This document shows positions 7,640 to 15,165 of a stretch of 64,000 bases of DNA, in pieces. Source of the DNA: Candidatus Omnitrophota bacterium (GTDB lineage Bacteria; Omnitrophota; Gorgyraeia; 2-01-FULL-45-10). Each line of letters begins with the position of its first letter. The first letter of the stretch is position 1. The position numbers and the translations under genes were made by a program. The notes beneath the pieces are model-generated. The model had not been told where the DNA came from and did not search any database. It saw nothing but the letters and a program-made list of their open reading frames with translations. The stretch covers positions 1-64,000 of the forward strand of contig JAQUQN010000002.1 in the NCBI GenBank assembly GCA_028716065.1. Direction: 5' to 3'.

Positions 7640-7679
7640 GTTTTGGCGCCGTCGAAGGATAAAAAGGAGAAACAGTTTT

Positions 7680-8048
7680 ATGGTCCCAACAGAAAGAAGA
7701 TCTTTCCCCAGAATAGCGGATAGCGGACTATCTCTCAAGCTCCATTCCGGCGATTTCGACGCGATAACGCATACGTTGAACATAAGCGCGTCCGGCATCT
7801 ATTGCAAGCTTGATAAGGAGATACCTCTCATGTCGCGGGTAAATCTTGTGCTTATGCTTCCGGATAGCCCCAAAAATGAGGATGCGCCGAAAAAAATTGA
7901 AGTTAGCGGAGTCGTCGTAAGGGAGCACCCGGTCATAATAGACGGGAAGACCAAGCATTTTGATGTGGCGATATTCTTCGAAGACTTATCGCAAAAACAG
8001 AGAGATATGATATCCGGCTATATCTCAAGGAAGATCTCTAAACGCTAA
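7680..8048 (+). CDS. PilZ domain protein
   Basis: A 122-residue stand-alone PilZ domain: ERRSFPR (RxxxR) at residues 5-11 and LNISASG near residue 37 as the second ligand motif. The segment HFDVAIFFEDL is the closing strand. The start ATG at 7680 has AAGGAGAAA upstream. No promoter was recognised in the hairpin-rich gap before it. It heads a run with the membrane-bound PilZ gene at 8096 and the DUF4416 gene. Ligand residues are intact, so cyclic di-GMP binding is likely; output unknown. Confidence 0.88.
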   Translation: MVPTERRSFPRIADSGLSLKLHSGDFDAITHTLNISASGIYCKLDKEIPLMSRVNLVLMLPDSPKNEDAPKKIEVSGVVVREHPVIIDGKTKHFDVAIFFEDLSQKQRDMISGYISRKISKR

Positions 8049-8095
8049 GCTTCTCATCATATATTTACCCCTTAACCAGAAAGAGGAAATAAAAG

Positions 8096-8584
8096 ATGTT
8101 GCTCATAATGGAGTTGTTTTTAATAGCCCTCTTGGGGATGATAGTCTTCCTTCTCATAAAGAATCAGAAGATCAATTCAAAAAAGACCGTCCCGCACGCG
8201 AAGCTTGAAGAATACTGGGATGGCAAGGAACGAAGGCGCCACTTCCGGTTCCATAAAGAACTAGTATTAGAATATAAATTACTAAAAAATCCTCATTCGA
8301 ACAAAAATTGCAGGACCATAAATATATCCGAAGGAGGCCTTAAGCTATACCTTGACGATAAATTGCTCAAAGGGACCATCATGCAGATAGAGATCGAGAT
8401 CCCGGAGGCCAAGCTGCATGGTGAGATAGAGGGTGAGGTCGTTTGGACCGAAGATGCCGATTCGAAAGATGGTTCGGGCAAGAGATTTTTTTACTCCGGG
8501 ATAAAATTTTTAAGAATTGAAGAGCCATTTAGGACAAAGCTCGGTAATTACATACGTTCGCTCGTATCAGGGACCAGGAGTTAA
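8096..8584 (+). CDS. Membrane-anchored PilZ domain protein
   Basis: The 162-residue protein begins with one transmembrane helix (about residues 4-21, IMELFLIALLGMIVFLLI), then a ~25-residue linker, then a PilZ domain with ERRRHFRF (RxxxR) and NISEGGLKL. The domain should face the cytoplasm given the lysine-rich stretch after the helix. It is the only one of the seven PilZ proteins here with a membrane anchor, so it may tie cyclic di-GMP sensing to an envelope complex. It precedes the DUF4416 gene by 7 bases. Confidence 0.85.
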   Translation: MLLIMELFLIALLGMIVFLLIKNQKINSKKTVPHAKLEEYWDGKERRRHFRFHKELVLEYKLLKNPHSNKNCRTINISEGGLKLYLDDKLLKGTIMQIEIEIPEAKLHGEIEGEVVWTEDADSKDGSGKRFFYSGIKFLRIEEPFRTKLGNYIRSLVSGTRS

Positions 8585-8591
8585 ATCTATC

Positions 8592-9122
8592 ATGGGGACA
8601 GCCCATATCCCGTCAAAGGTCAAGTTGTTTACGGGGCTGATCTACGGCGATGAGGAGATCCTTCAAGAAGTAAAGACGGCCCTCGAGTCAAAATTCAGGA
8701 ATAGCATAGCTTACGAGAGCGCTCCGCTTGAATTTACATATACGAACTACTACAATGAAGAGATGGGAGGCAATCTCAAAAGGAGATTTATTAGCTTTAA
8801 AGACCACGTGCCCCTCGAGGATATTTATAAGAAAAAGATAGGGGCGAACAACGTTGAGAGGGCATTTTCTGAATCGGGTAGGAGAAGGGTTAATATCGAC
8901 CCGGGTTATATCGACCTGGCGAAACTGGTCCTCTTTTCCACGAAGGATTATTCTCACCGCATATATCTTGCAGATGGTATATACGCTGAGATTACCCTTA
9001 TATATAAAGACAGGCATTTTAATCACATGGGATGGACTTATCCTGACTATAAAAGCAGCGCTTACCTAAAAATATTCAACGATATTCGCAAAAATTATAA
9101 AAGAGAACTTACCGATGCCTAA
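8592..9122 (+). CDS. DUF4416 family protein
   Basis: The protein matches DUF4416 throughout: KVKLFTGLIYGDEEI at the start, YTNYYNEEMGGNLKRRFISF in the middle, then GRRRVNIDPGYIDLAKLVL, STKDYSHRIYLADGIYAE and MGWTYPDYKS. Members are found in Omnitrophota, Deltaproteobacteria and relatives; the function is not known. The frame is open upstream of 8592, but that region overlaps the PilZ gene, and the ATG at 8592 gives the family N-terminus. The stop overlaps the next gene's start by 8 bases, which points to coupled translation. Confidence 0.88.
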   Translation: MGTAHIPSKVKLFTGLIYGDEEILQEVKTALESKFRNSIAYESAPLEFTYTNYYNEEMGGNLKRRFISFKDHVPLEDIYKKKIGANNVERAFSESGRRRVNIDPGYIDLAKLVLFSTKDYSHRIYLADGIYAEITLIYKDRHFNHMGWTYPDYKSSAYLKIFNDIRKNYKRELTDA

Positions 9123-9702
9123 GATAATAATAAAACAAAAAAGCCTTATCGTAGCCATGGTTTCAAGCTTCGTAATATTGCTCGTCCTGGTATTCACGCT
9201 CCTGGGATATCTCATATATATCGAATTGAGCGGGGAAGATTTCAAAAGAACCTACGAGGAGATGCTGAGAAAAGTCAACGCCAGGGTCTATTCAGGCAAC
9301 ATAGACATACAAAGGTTGACGGCCAAAATAGAGAAGACGGGCCCGCTTAAGGGAAAACCTATAATAGAAGGAGAGCTGAAGAACAAGGGGCCTAAAGAGA
9401 TCAGCGACATCCTGATAAAGGTCAAATTTCTGGATAAGGATGGTGCCATCATATACGAGACAGTCTTTCATCCACAGGAACCCTCCCTGGGAACATCCGG
9501 TCTTGGCTCCGTCAGCATTCCCTATTTTTCCGGATCCAGCCGGCTTACCTTAAAAACCGGCGGGTCGTTTCCGTTCAAAAGAGTACTCAACAATTGTCCC
9601 GGAGAGATCATGGAAACGCTGCAAGATACTTCCGGATACGCTAAGGGCGCACCCAGGTGGTCCGGCAAGCTTACGTTTGAAGTTTCTGCTATAGCCTTCT
9701 GA
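9115..9702 (+). CDS. Membrane-anchored protein of unknown function
   Basis: A 195-residue protein with a single N-terminal membrane anchor (about residues 12-35) and an extracytoplasmic part. The stretch from ~60 to 150 (PIIEGELKNKGPKEISDILIKVKFLDKDG) resembles the FxLYD/DUF3426-type beta-sandwich that follows membrane anchors in many PVC proteins, where an inherited new-strand pattern VxGxVxNxG is typical. No catalytic motif is seen. It is coupled to the DUF4416 gene by an 8-base overlap and followed by the hydrolase-like gene after 43 bases. Confidence 0.6.
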   Translation: MPKIIIKQKSLIVAMVSSFVILLVLVFTLLGYLIYIELSGEDFKRTYEEMLRKVNARVYSGNIDIQRLTAKIEKTGPLKGKPIIEGELKNKGPKEISDILIKVKFLDKDGAIIYETVFHPQEPSLGTSGLGSVSIPYFSGSSRLTLKTGGSFPFKRVLNNCPGEIMETLQDTSGYAKGAPRWSGKLTFEVSAIAF

Positions 9703-9745
9703 GTTTTTCAACAATCTTAACAAAAGAAAGGATGCGAACCGAACG

Positions 9746-11425
9746 GTGAGAAGGTTTTATGTTTTTCTAATATCGATCTTCATAACATGCGTATTGATAT
9801 TCATAGGCTCGTTCATCTATCTGGATAAACAAAGCCGCAAAACTTTTTATTATACGATAAGCCTGGAAGGTCACGATGTGGGCACTGCAAAGATAGACAG
9901 GTATGGAACGGCGGATAAGCTGATTTATAAGTGCGCGGCCAGTGAACCGTTAGCTCCTGTATATCCCGACACCAAGTTTAAGATGGTACTCGACAGACAT
10001 TATAATTTTGAATATTACTCAAAGGAAAGAAGCGGTGCGGGCGCATACGAAAATACATATGTGGAAAACACCAGAAACGGTATATCGTTCGTATCGAACC
10101 TTCAATCCAGTTTCATCTGCATCAGTGACATACAGGCACGAAGAGGGGCTTTCGTTTTTGAGGAAGACGCGCCCATCACATATCTGCCCATGATAGAGAA
10201 CTACGATTTCAGGAAAGGGCGTTCTCAAGGGTTCAATTCGCTCGTCTTATTTTCGAACGCTCTTCCTCCAATGAAGAGATTCGTCACGTTTACCTCCGTA
10301 AGAGACGAATACGTAAAAGTTGGCTCCAGAAAGATTAAGACAGAATGCCTATTAGTAAAGATACGCAATTTTCCCCAGGCCACCATATGGGTATCCAAAC
10401 AGGATAAAAGCCTGGTCATGCTGGAGATACCGAATAAAAAGCTCAAGATCACCAGAACGTTCAAGCCACCCGTCATAAAACCGGAGGAATACGTCCTGGC
10501 AAGCGAGGAGTACATTTCGAAAGATATTGTTATAAAAGGCAAGTCCGTCCAATTGGCCGGGACGCTTGCCCTACCCAAAGGGCCTGGTCCCTTTCCCGCG
10601 ATCCTTCTGGTTCCCGGCACGGCTCCCTGTGACCGTAATTATTTAGGGCTTTTCTACTCGATATCCGACTATCTGGCCAAAAAGGGATATTGCGTGCTGA
10701 GATATGACAAGCGCGGAACGGGCGAAAGCACCGGCTCCCTTGAATCATCCACCGGCAACGATGAGATAGAAGACGCCGGGAACGCCCTGGAATACCTTGC
10801 AAGCCAAAAAGAGGTGGATCCCGGCAGAATGGCCGTAATAGCATATGGCCGCGGGTCATTTTTCGCGATTAAGGCATCATCCGAAAAATCCGGTGTAAGG
10901 ACGCTGGTTTTAATATCGCCTTCTTTCGATTTCGGCATAGACCTGAACAGGGATTTTGAGAAGTTGAAAGCCATGGCTGCTAAATTCGGCTGGAGCGAAG
11001 ATTACCTAAAGACGGCTCAGAGGTCTGTGACAGAAACCCTCGATAAGGTCAAAAAAACGAAACATGACTATATTTCGGTCCTAAGAAGCAGGTGTTTTGC
11101 CAAGAGGATGAGACAGGGGGCCGAATACAGGCCTTTGGAGGCCGTCAAGAAGATCGAAATTCCGGTATTGGTATTGCAGGGCAAGGCGGATTTGACAGAT
11201 AAGGCCGACACAGCCTCAGTTATAGATAAGACCCTTGAGGAATCCGGCAATAAACGCCATACCCTGACCTACTTTTCATACCTTGACGCCTTTCTGGGTA
11301 AGTGGGTCAACGACGGCATCCACAAAATGCATTATGAGGGTGACGCGGCAGTGCTGGATACGATAGGGTGCTGGTTGCAGGATAATATGGTATTATTTTC
11401 CAGCGAAGATACCGTCCAAAAATAG
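9746..11425 (+). CDS. Membrane-anchored alpha/beta-hydrolase fold protein lacking the catalytic Ser and His
   Basis: The 559-residue protein has an N-terminal membrane anchor (residues ~4-25), a DUF3108-like beta-rich domain (~30-235) and an alpha/beta-hydrolase domain (~255-545). The oxyanion strand VPGTAPCDRN and the YDKRGTGESTGS turn are well kept. The nucleophile elbow, normally GHSxGG, reads AYGRGS, so the Ser is Gly; the acid loop LQGKADLTDKAD keeps its Asp; the His loop (usually LNHLF-like) reads YLDAFLG, with Ala for His. It is therefore probably a pseudoenzyme or uses other chemistry. The start is GTG at 9746; AAAGGA lies 14 bases upstream, a long spacing, but no better codon exists. 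Confidence 0.75.
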   Translation: MRRFYVFLISIFITCVLIFIGSFIYLDKQSRKTFYYTISLEGHDVGTAKIDRYGTADKLIYKCAASEPLAPVYPDTKFKMVLDRHYNFEYYSKERSGAGAYENTYVENTRNGISFVSNLQSSFICISDIQARRGAFVFEEDAPITYLPMIENYDFRKGRSQGFNSLVLFSNALPPMKRFVTFTSVRDEYVKVGSRKIKTECLLVKIRNFPQATIWVSKQDKSLVMLEIPNKKLKITRTFKPPVIKPEEYVLASEEYISKDIVIKGKSVQLAGTLALPKGPGPFPAILLVPGTAPCDRNYLGLFYSISDYLAKKGYCVLRYDKRGTGESTGSLESSTGNDEIEDAGNALEYLASQKEVDPGRMAVIAYGRGSFFAIKASSEKSGVRTLVLISPSFDFGIDLNRDFEKLKAMAAKFGWSEDYLKTAQRSVTETLDKVKKTKHDYISVLRSRCFAKRMRQGAEYRPLEAVKKIEIPVLVLQGKADLTDKADTASVIDKTLEESGNKRHTLTYFSYLDAFLGKWVNDGIHKMHYEGDAAVLDTIGCWLQDNMVLFSSEDTVQK

Positions 11426-11427
11426 AT

Positions 11428-11456
11428 TTGACATTAGAATTAAGATATGATATACT
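11428..11456 (+). promoter_or_regulatory. Consensus sigma-70 promoter for second TIGR04073-family gene
   Basis: TTGACA (11428-11433), 17 bases, TATACT (11451-11456), directly after the hydrolase stop codon. A GGAGGGGGTGAG ribosome site follows. Confidence 0.85.
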
Positions 11457-11486
11457 TCATAAAAAATGGAGGGGGTGAGAAAATAG

Positions 11487-11867
11487 ATGAACATGTTTAA
11501 AATCGGAATGATCTTTTTATTAGTATTATCAATAGGCGCAGTAGCATACGCCGATAGCGCGAACGTCACGCCCGATACCAAAGGCACGGCAACGCAGACT
11601 GGATCTAGAGGGGCTGGTATAAAAGCGGAAAGAGGGGTAAAAAATATCCTCTTCGGATGGACAGAGATACCCAAGTCTATCATACAGGTATCAAGAGATA
11701 CGAAAAACCCGATCTGGGGTATTACCGCTGGAACTTTCAAAGGTGTAGGCAAGGCATTCCCCAGAACCGTTTCGGGTATAGCCGATGTGGCAACGTTTCC
11801 TTTAGCAGCAGGGGATTACAACAAGCCGCTCGTAAAACCTGATGAGTTAAACACCCAGGTTCAGTAA
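11487..11867 (+). CDS. Exosortase-system-associated secreted protein, TIGR04073 family
   Basis: A 126-residue paralogue of the protein at 4294. A signal peptide covers residues 1-22 (IGMIFLLVLSIGAVAYA). The mature core shows the family pattern: AERGVKNILFGWTEIPKS, then GITAGTFKGVGKAFPRTVSG and ATFPLAAGDYNKP. The spacer between signal and core is longer than in the first copy. Like that copy it is transcribed alone, from a consensus promoter to a strong terminator. The pair suggests an abundant small envelope protein. Function unknown. Confidence 0.8.
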   Translation: MNMFKIGMIFLLVLSIGAVAYADSANVTPDTKGTATQTGSRGAGIKAERGVKNILFGWTEIPKSIIQVSRDTKNPIWGITAGTFKGVGKAFPRTVSGIADVATFPLAAGDYNKPLVKPDELNTQVQ

Positions 11868-11882
11868 AGAGATTTGTGAAAT

Positions 11883-11919
11883 AAAAAAAGGGCTATTTTC
11901 CAAAAATAGCCCTTTTTTT
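11883..11919 (+). terminator. Intrinsic terminator (possibly bidirectional)
   Basis: Arms 11883-11899 and 11903-11919 pair over 17 bases around a GGGCTATTTT core with a 3-base loop. Seven A on the left and seven T on the right let it work in both directions. Confidence 0.9.
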
Positions 11920-11942
11920 ATTTAGCTACATATAATAATATA

Positions 11943-11971
11943 TTGACGCAAGACCAACTATATGTTATATT
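11943..11971 (+). promoter_or_regulatory. Sigma-70-type promoter for PilZ-lipoprotein-panD-def run
   Basis: TTGACG (11943-11948), 17 bases, TATATT (11966-11971). It stands 25 bases before the GTG of the PilZ gene. Confidence 0.75.
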
Positions 11972-11995
11972 TCTAATGCAAATAGGGAGAGACGC

Positions 11996-12391
11996 GTGGT
12001 AAAGATAAAGAACGTCCTGGCCGAGAGAAGAAGATATATAAGGCTCCAGACCCCCATCACGATCAGTTTTGCCGTACCGGAAACCGGTAAAGTTTACACT
12101 ACATCCGTGAAAAATATATCCGCTGACGGCTTAAGGTTCGAAACACGCGATAAACACCTTAAAGAATCCAGCGAGATTGAATTTAAACTGGATATTTCGG
12201 CAGCCACCAACCCCGTTCATGCCAAGGGCAGGGTAGTATGGAAGAAAAAGTTGAGCCTTGAAGATGCGGCGCCATTTGATGTCGGCATAGAGTTCATCGA
12301 GATAGAGAACGACAATAAAAACACGTTCCTGAAGTTCCTCTGCGATCTCATATATAATATTGTAAAGGAGAAGAAGCATCCTAATGAGTAG
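11996..12391 (+). CDS. PilZ domain protein
   Basis: A 131-residue PilZ protein starting at GTG (GGGAGA at good distance). ERRRYIRL supplies RxxxR at residues 10-16, and VKNISADGLRF the second motif near residue 40. FDVGIEFIEI is the terminal strand, followed by a helix. It is first in a run with the BamE-like lipoprotein (8-base overlap), panD and def, served by the promoter at 11943. Both ligand motifs are intact. Confidence 0.88.
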   Translation: MVKIKNVLAERRRYIRLQTPITISFAVPETGKVYTTSVKNISADGLRFETRDKHLKESSEIEFKLDISAATNPVHAKGRVVWKKKLSLEDAAPFDVGIEFIEIENDNKNTFLKFLCDLIYNIVKEKKHPNE

Positions 12392-12728
12392 TCCAAATAC
12401 CCTCAAAGCCTCTCTTTTGCTGCTTACCCTGGCAATCATGCTGACAGGATGTGCCGGCATAGAGCCGCCCACTACGGACGAAGTCATGAAAGAACCTCTC
12501 GGAAAGGGCTCTCTAAGGGTCGGTATGAGCAAGGAGCAGGTCATATCGATATGGGGTAAGCCGGACGAGATACAAACAAATATGGAAGACAAGAAAAGGT
12601 GGAAGGGAACCAGAGAAGTATGGATATATCATGCGCAGCTGGCTGCGATACCGGTTGACGCCGATTATTTATCTCAGACCAAAAAACTATATTTCGATGG
12701 TAATAACCTGACAAATATCGGAGGATAG
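12384..12728 (+). CDS. SmpA/BamE-like outer-membrane lipoprotein
   Basis: A 114-residue lipoprotein. The signal peptide has a lipobox LTGC with the lipidated Cys at residue 23. The mature part carries the BamE/OmlA-like fold: LRVGMSKEQVISIWGKPDEI, where GMSxxxVxxxxGxP is the family signature, then EVWIYH and KKLYFDGNNL. In proteobacteria BamE helps the BAM complex insert beta-barrels, but many BLIP/BamE-like lipoproteins have other roles. Asp or other +2 residue is Ala, which would suit outer-membrane sorting where Lol exists. It overlaps the PilZ stop by 8 bases. Confidence 0.8.
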   Translation: MSSPNTLKASLLLLTLAIMLTGCAGIEPPTTDEVMKEPLGKGSLRVGMSKEQVISIWGKPDEIQTNMEDKKRWKGTREVWIYHAQLAAIPVDADYLSQTKKLYFDGNNLTNIGG

Positions 12729-12737
12729 TCGCCCAAG

Positions 12738-13085
12738 ATGTTAAGACTTATGTGCAAGTCAAAGATACATAGAGCTAAAATCACAAAGATAGACCTTCAC
12801 TATGAGGGGAGTATCGGCATAGATAAAAACCTGCTCAAGACCAGTGACATATATCCCAATGAAATCGTTCAAGTCGTAAATATTAACAATGGAGCCCGTT
12901 TTGAGACATACGCCATAGAAGAACCTTCGGGTTCCGGGACGATAGCGCTTTACGGAGCCGCCGCCCACTTAGGGAAAATAGGTGATTTGATAATAATTTT
13001 TTCTTATGGCGTGTTAGATGATGAAAAATCAAGAAATCTTAAGATGAAAGTATTGCGGGTAGATTCCAGCAATAAACCTCTTTAA
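12738..13085 (+). CDS. panD: Aspartate 1-decarboxylase
   Basis: PanD makes beta-alanine from L-aspartate for pantothenate and CoA synthesis. The proenzyme of 115 residues cleaves itself at Gly-Ser to form a pyruvoyl group; the site is visible as YEGSIGID near residue 25. [18 protein letters not shown] at the start, [11 protein letters not shown], the [14 protein letters not shown] strand and [10 protein letters not shown] are all family features. In the last the usual NGAAA is YGAAA. It sits between the lipoprotein and def genes; no other pan gene is in the window. Confidence 0.95.
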   Translation: MLRLMCKSKIHRAKITKIDLHYEGSIGIDKNLLKTSDIYPNEIVQVVNINNGARFETYAIEEPSGSGTIALYGAAAHLGKIGDLIIIFSYGVLDDEKSRNLKMKVLRVDSSNKPL

Positions 13086-13093
13086 TCCTCGCC

Positions 13094-13567
13094 ATGAATC
13101 ATCTTATAATAAAGAAATTTCCGAATTCTTGCTTAAGAAAAAAAGCTGAAAAAGTTAAAAAGATAAGCTATGCAGAAAAAGAACTACTTTCTGAGATGGC
13201 AAAGATCATGTATCTAAATGAGGGGGTGGGCCTTGCGGCGACGCAGGTGGGTATCAACTTCCAGTTGGTCGTTATAGATATTGGCCAGGGCCTAATCAAG
13301 CTCATAAATCCTGAAATAATCTCCAGAGAAGGCAAACAAACGTCTGAAGAGGGCTGTCTCAGCGTTCCTGGTACGGTGGTGAAGGTCAAGCGTGCCGAGA
13401 AGGTAAACTTAAACTTTCTTGATGAAAATGGCAACGCTTCCCGGTTACGCACCGAGGGGCTCCTGGCCCGCGTCGTACAGCACGAAATGGACCATCTTTC
13501 CGGAAAACTGATCATAGACTACCTGAATCCTATCAAAAAACTCCTAATAAAAAGAAAAAAATCTTGA
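13094..13567 (+). CDS. def: Peptide deformylase
   Basis: Def removes the formyl group from nascent proteins with a Fe2+ or Zn2+ centre. The three motifs are intact in 157 residues: GVGLAATQVG (motif 1), EEGCLSVPG with the metal-binding Cys (motif 2) and QHEMDHLSG with the two metal-binding His and the catalytic Glu (motif 3). It starts with ATG at 13094, 8 bases after panD. A consensus promoter for the downstream non-coding region begins inside its last codons (13564). Confidence 0.97.
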   Translation: MNHLIIKKFPNSCLRKKAEKVKKISYAEKELLSEMAKIMYLNEGVGLAATQVGINFQLVVIDIGQGLIKLINPEIISREGKQTSEEGCLSVPGTVVKVKRAEKVNLNFLDENGNASRLRTEGLLARVVQHEMDHLSGKLIIDYLNPIKKLLIKRKKS

Positions 13568-13592
13568 CATTTCGCTCATTATATGGTATATT
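13564..13592 (+). promoter_or_regulatory. Consensus promoter before attenuated leader or sRNA
   Basis: TTGACA (13564-13569), 17 bases, TATATT (13587-13592). It overlaps the end of def and points into a 310-base non-coding gap before the cold-shock gene. Confidence 0.8.
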
Positions 13593-13598
13593 TAAGAC

Positions 13599-13686
13599 AT
13601 TATAAGCGAGTATTATAAGTGTCAAAAAATTTAATTAGTAGGGAATGCCATTCAAGGCTTTAAATAAGCCGCGGATGGCTTTTTTT
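13599..13686 (+). ncRNA. Candidate small RNA or attenuated cold-shock leader
   Basis: Transcription from the promoter at 13564 would start near 13599 and meet a terminator-like hairpin: GCCAT..GGCTT (13647-13660) pairs with AAGCC..ATGGC (13666-13679) around an internal loop, followed by seven T (13680-13686). An AT-rich hairpin TTATAA-GCGAGTA-TTATAA precedes it. No open frame of note is present. It is either an ~88-base stand-alone RNA or a leader from which some transcripts read through to the cold-shock gene. Confidence 0.5.
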
Positions 13687-13798
13687 ATCCGCCTTCGCAA
13701 TCAACGTGTAATAGGCTGGGTGCTTCGGCGGATGTCACACTGAAGCGGGTAGGCGGATACCCCCACCGCTAGATTTGCGAAGCAAATCTGGTGGGGGT
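13680..13798 (+). repeat. Dispersed hairpin repeat, copy A
   Basis: The element begins TTTTTTTATCCGCCTTCGCA and ends in a large hairpin: ACCCCCACC (13759-13767) pairs with GGTGGGGGT (13790-13798), and inside it AGATTTGC-GAA-GCAAATCT (13771-13789). The same two ends, in the opposite orientation, occur at 48645-48723. The ~50-base middle differs between copies. This is non-coding and follows the terminator at 13647-13686. It looks like a small non-autonomous repeat or REP-type unit. Confidence 0.75.
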
Positions 13799-13903
13799 AA
13801 AGAAAGGAACCACGGGCGTAAGCCCGTGGGGTTCCATACATTCGCGGGCGTTGGCGCTGATACGCACTGCGAAGCTTCAGATGAAGGGGGGTGAACTAAT
13901 TTA

Positions 13904-14107
13904 ATGGTTCAAGGAACAGTAAAATGGTTCAACGACAAAAAAGGTTACGGTTTTATCATTGCTGACACCGGTAAAGACGTTTTTGTGCATCATTCTGCCA
14001 TAGAAGGCGAAGGATATAAAACTCTTAAGGAAGGCGAGAAAGTCGAATTTGAGATCGTAAAAGGCCCCAAGGGCGAACAGGCTACTAAGGTCGTAAAAGC
14101 ATCTTAA
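13904..14107 (+). CDS. Cold-shock domain protein
   Basis: A 67-residue single cold-shock domain. RNP1 (KGYGFI) and RNP2 (DVFVHHSAI) are intact, as is the WFNDKKGYG start. It binds single-stranded RNA and DNA and acts as an RNA chaperone. A GGGGGGTGAAC ribosome site precedes the ATG. The 5' region is long (over 300 bases from the promoter at 13564), as is common for cold-shock genes, and contains the candidate sRNA/terminator and repeat copy A. The 151-base gap downstream (14108-14258) shows only a weak ATGGCC/GGTCAT hairpin. Confidence 0.95.
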   Translation: MVQGTVKWFNDKKGYGFIIADTGKDVFVHHSAIEGEGYKTLKEGEKVEFEIVKGPKGEQATKVVKAS

Positions 14108-14258
14108 TTCGTTCTAAAGCCGTATCTACCCGCAATAGAGTTCAGCATAGAGGTCATTTCTTAATACTCCCATGGCCAACGAGTGTGGTCATTCTATAAG
14201 CTGCCATAATGTATTAAGTTAGGGTGGAAATTATTCTCTTATTTTTCATGAGGCATTT

Positions 14259-14705
14259 ATGGAATTATATCGGAAATTAGAGTCCGACATGCGGAACGCA
14301 TTAAAAAGCAAGGCCGCGATCGCGTTGTCGGTATTGCGCATGCTCATATCGGCGATCAAGACCTTTGAGATAGATAAAAAGATAAAAGAGGCTTCTGACA
14401 CGGATATATTGCAGATAATACAAAGACAGATAAAACAACACAAAGAATCGATAGAACAGTTCAAGAAAGGCAACCGTGCCGATCTTGTGGAAAAAGAACT
14501 GGCGGAGTTAAAAATTTTAGAGGCCTATATGCCTGAGCAGCTTACAGAAGATGAGCTGACCGGCCTGATCAAAGAGGCATTGGCCCAGACCGGCGCCGTT
14601 ACTAAATCCGACACGGGCAAGGTCATGAAGGTATTGATGGAAAAGGTAAGGGGCAGAGCCGACGGCAAGCTCGTAAATCAACTTGTGTCCAAACTCCTAA
14701 AATAG
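14259..14705 (+). CDS. GatB/YqeY domain protein
   Basis: The 148-residue protein is a full YqeY: KLESDMRNALKSKAAIALSVLRMLISAIK at the N-terminus in helical repeats, then EKELAELKILEAYMPEQLTEDEL, the family's hallmark, and a C-terminal QxLV-type helix region. YqeY resembles the tail domain of GatB and may bind tRNA, but its role is not settled. The gene starts with ATG at 14259 after an AT-rich stretch without a clear promoter. The permease-like gene follows after 17 bases. Confidence 0.92.
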   Translation: MELYRKLESDMRNALKSKAAIALSVLRMLISAIKTFEIDKKIKEASDTDILQIIQRQIKQHKESIEQFKKGNRADLVEKELAELKILEAYMPEQLTEDELTGLIKEALAQTGAVTKSDTGKVMKVLMEKVRGRADGKLVNQLVSKLLK

Positions 14706-14722
14706 GTTCTAGAAAATTTACC

Positions 14723-15082
14723 ATGTCTACGATATCATACATATTGCTGGGTCTTATAACTGGCCTCTGCAGCGGTTTTTTAGGCTTAGGCGGGGGTTTC
14801 GTCCTTGTACCTGCCCTGGTATTCTTGTTCGGGCTTACGCAACACCAGGCGCAGGGAACCTCTTTGGCCGTAATGGTTCCACCCATAACCCTATTAGCCG
14901 CGCTCAGGTATTACATGGGGGGCAACGTTAAGGTTGACATGGCCATTTTTATAGCTTTGGGGTTCGCCATAGGCGGTTTAATAGGGGCGGATATTGTTCA
15001 GCGCGTACCCGGGCCTCTGTTAAAGAAGATATTTGGTGTCGTACTTCTCTTTGTAGCCGTCAAAATGATAACCTCCAAATGA
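14723..15082 (+). CDS. Half-size TauE/SafE (TSUP) membrane protein
   Basis: A 119-residue protein with four predicted membrane segments. The TSUP signature GFLGLGGGFVLVPALVFLFGL lies in the first helix pair, and QHQAQGTSLAVMVPPI follows. Full TSUP transporters have eight to nine helices in two related halves (~250 residues); this has one half only, so it would have to work as a dimer or oligomer. The substrate is unknown (family members move sulfite, sulfoacetate or other organic anions). Translation start is supported by position, not by a strong ribosome site. Confidence 0.85.
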   Translation: MSTISYILLGLITGLCSGFLGLGGGFVLVPALVFLFGLTQHQAQGTSLAVMVPPITLLAALRYYMGGNVKVDMAIFIALGFAIGGLIGADIVQRVPGPLLKKIFGVVLLFVAVKMITSK

Positions 15083-15103
15083 GATTGCCGTCACAAGACT
15101 TTC

Positions 15104-15132
15104 TTGATTAATTACGCTATTTGGTGTATATT
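15104..15132 (+). promoter_or_regulatory. Sigma-70-type promoter
   Basis: TTGATT (15104-15109), 17 bases, TATATT (15127-15132), before the secreted protein gene at 15166, which has the strong ribosome site AAAGGAGGAG. Confidence 0.7.
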
Positions 15133-15165
15133 AGTACCATAAATTCATGTTGAAAGGAGGAGAAG

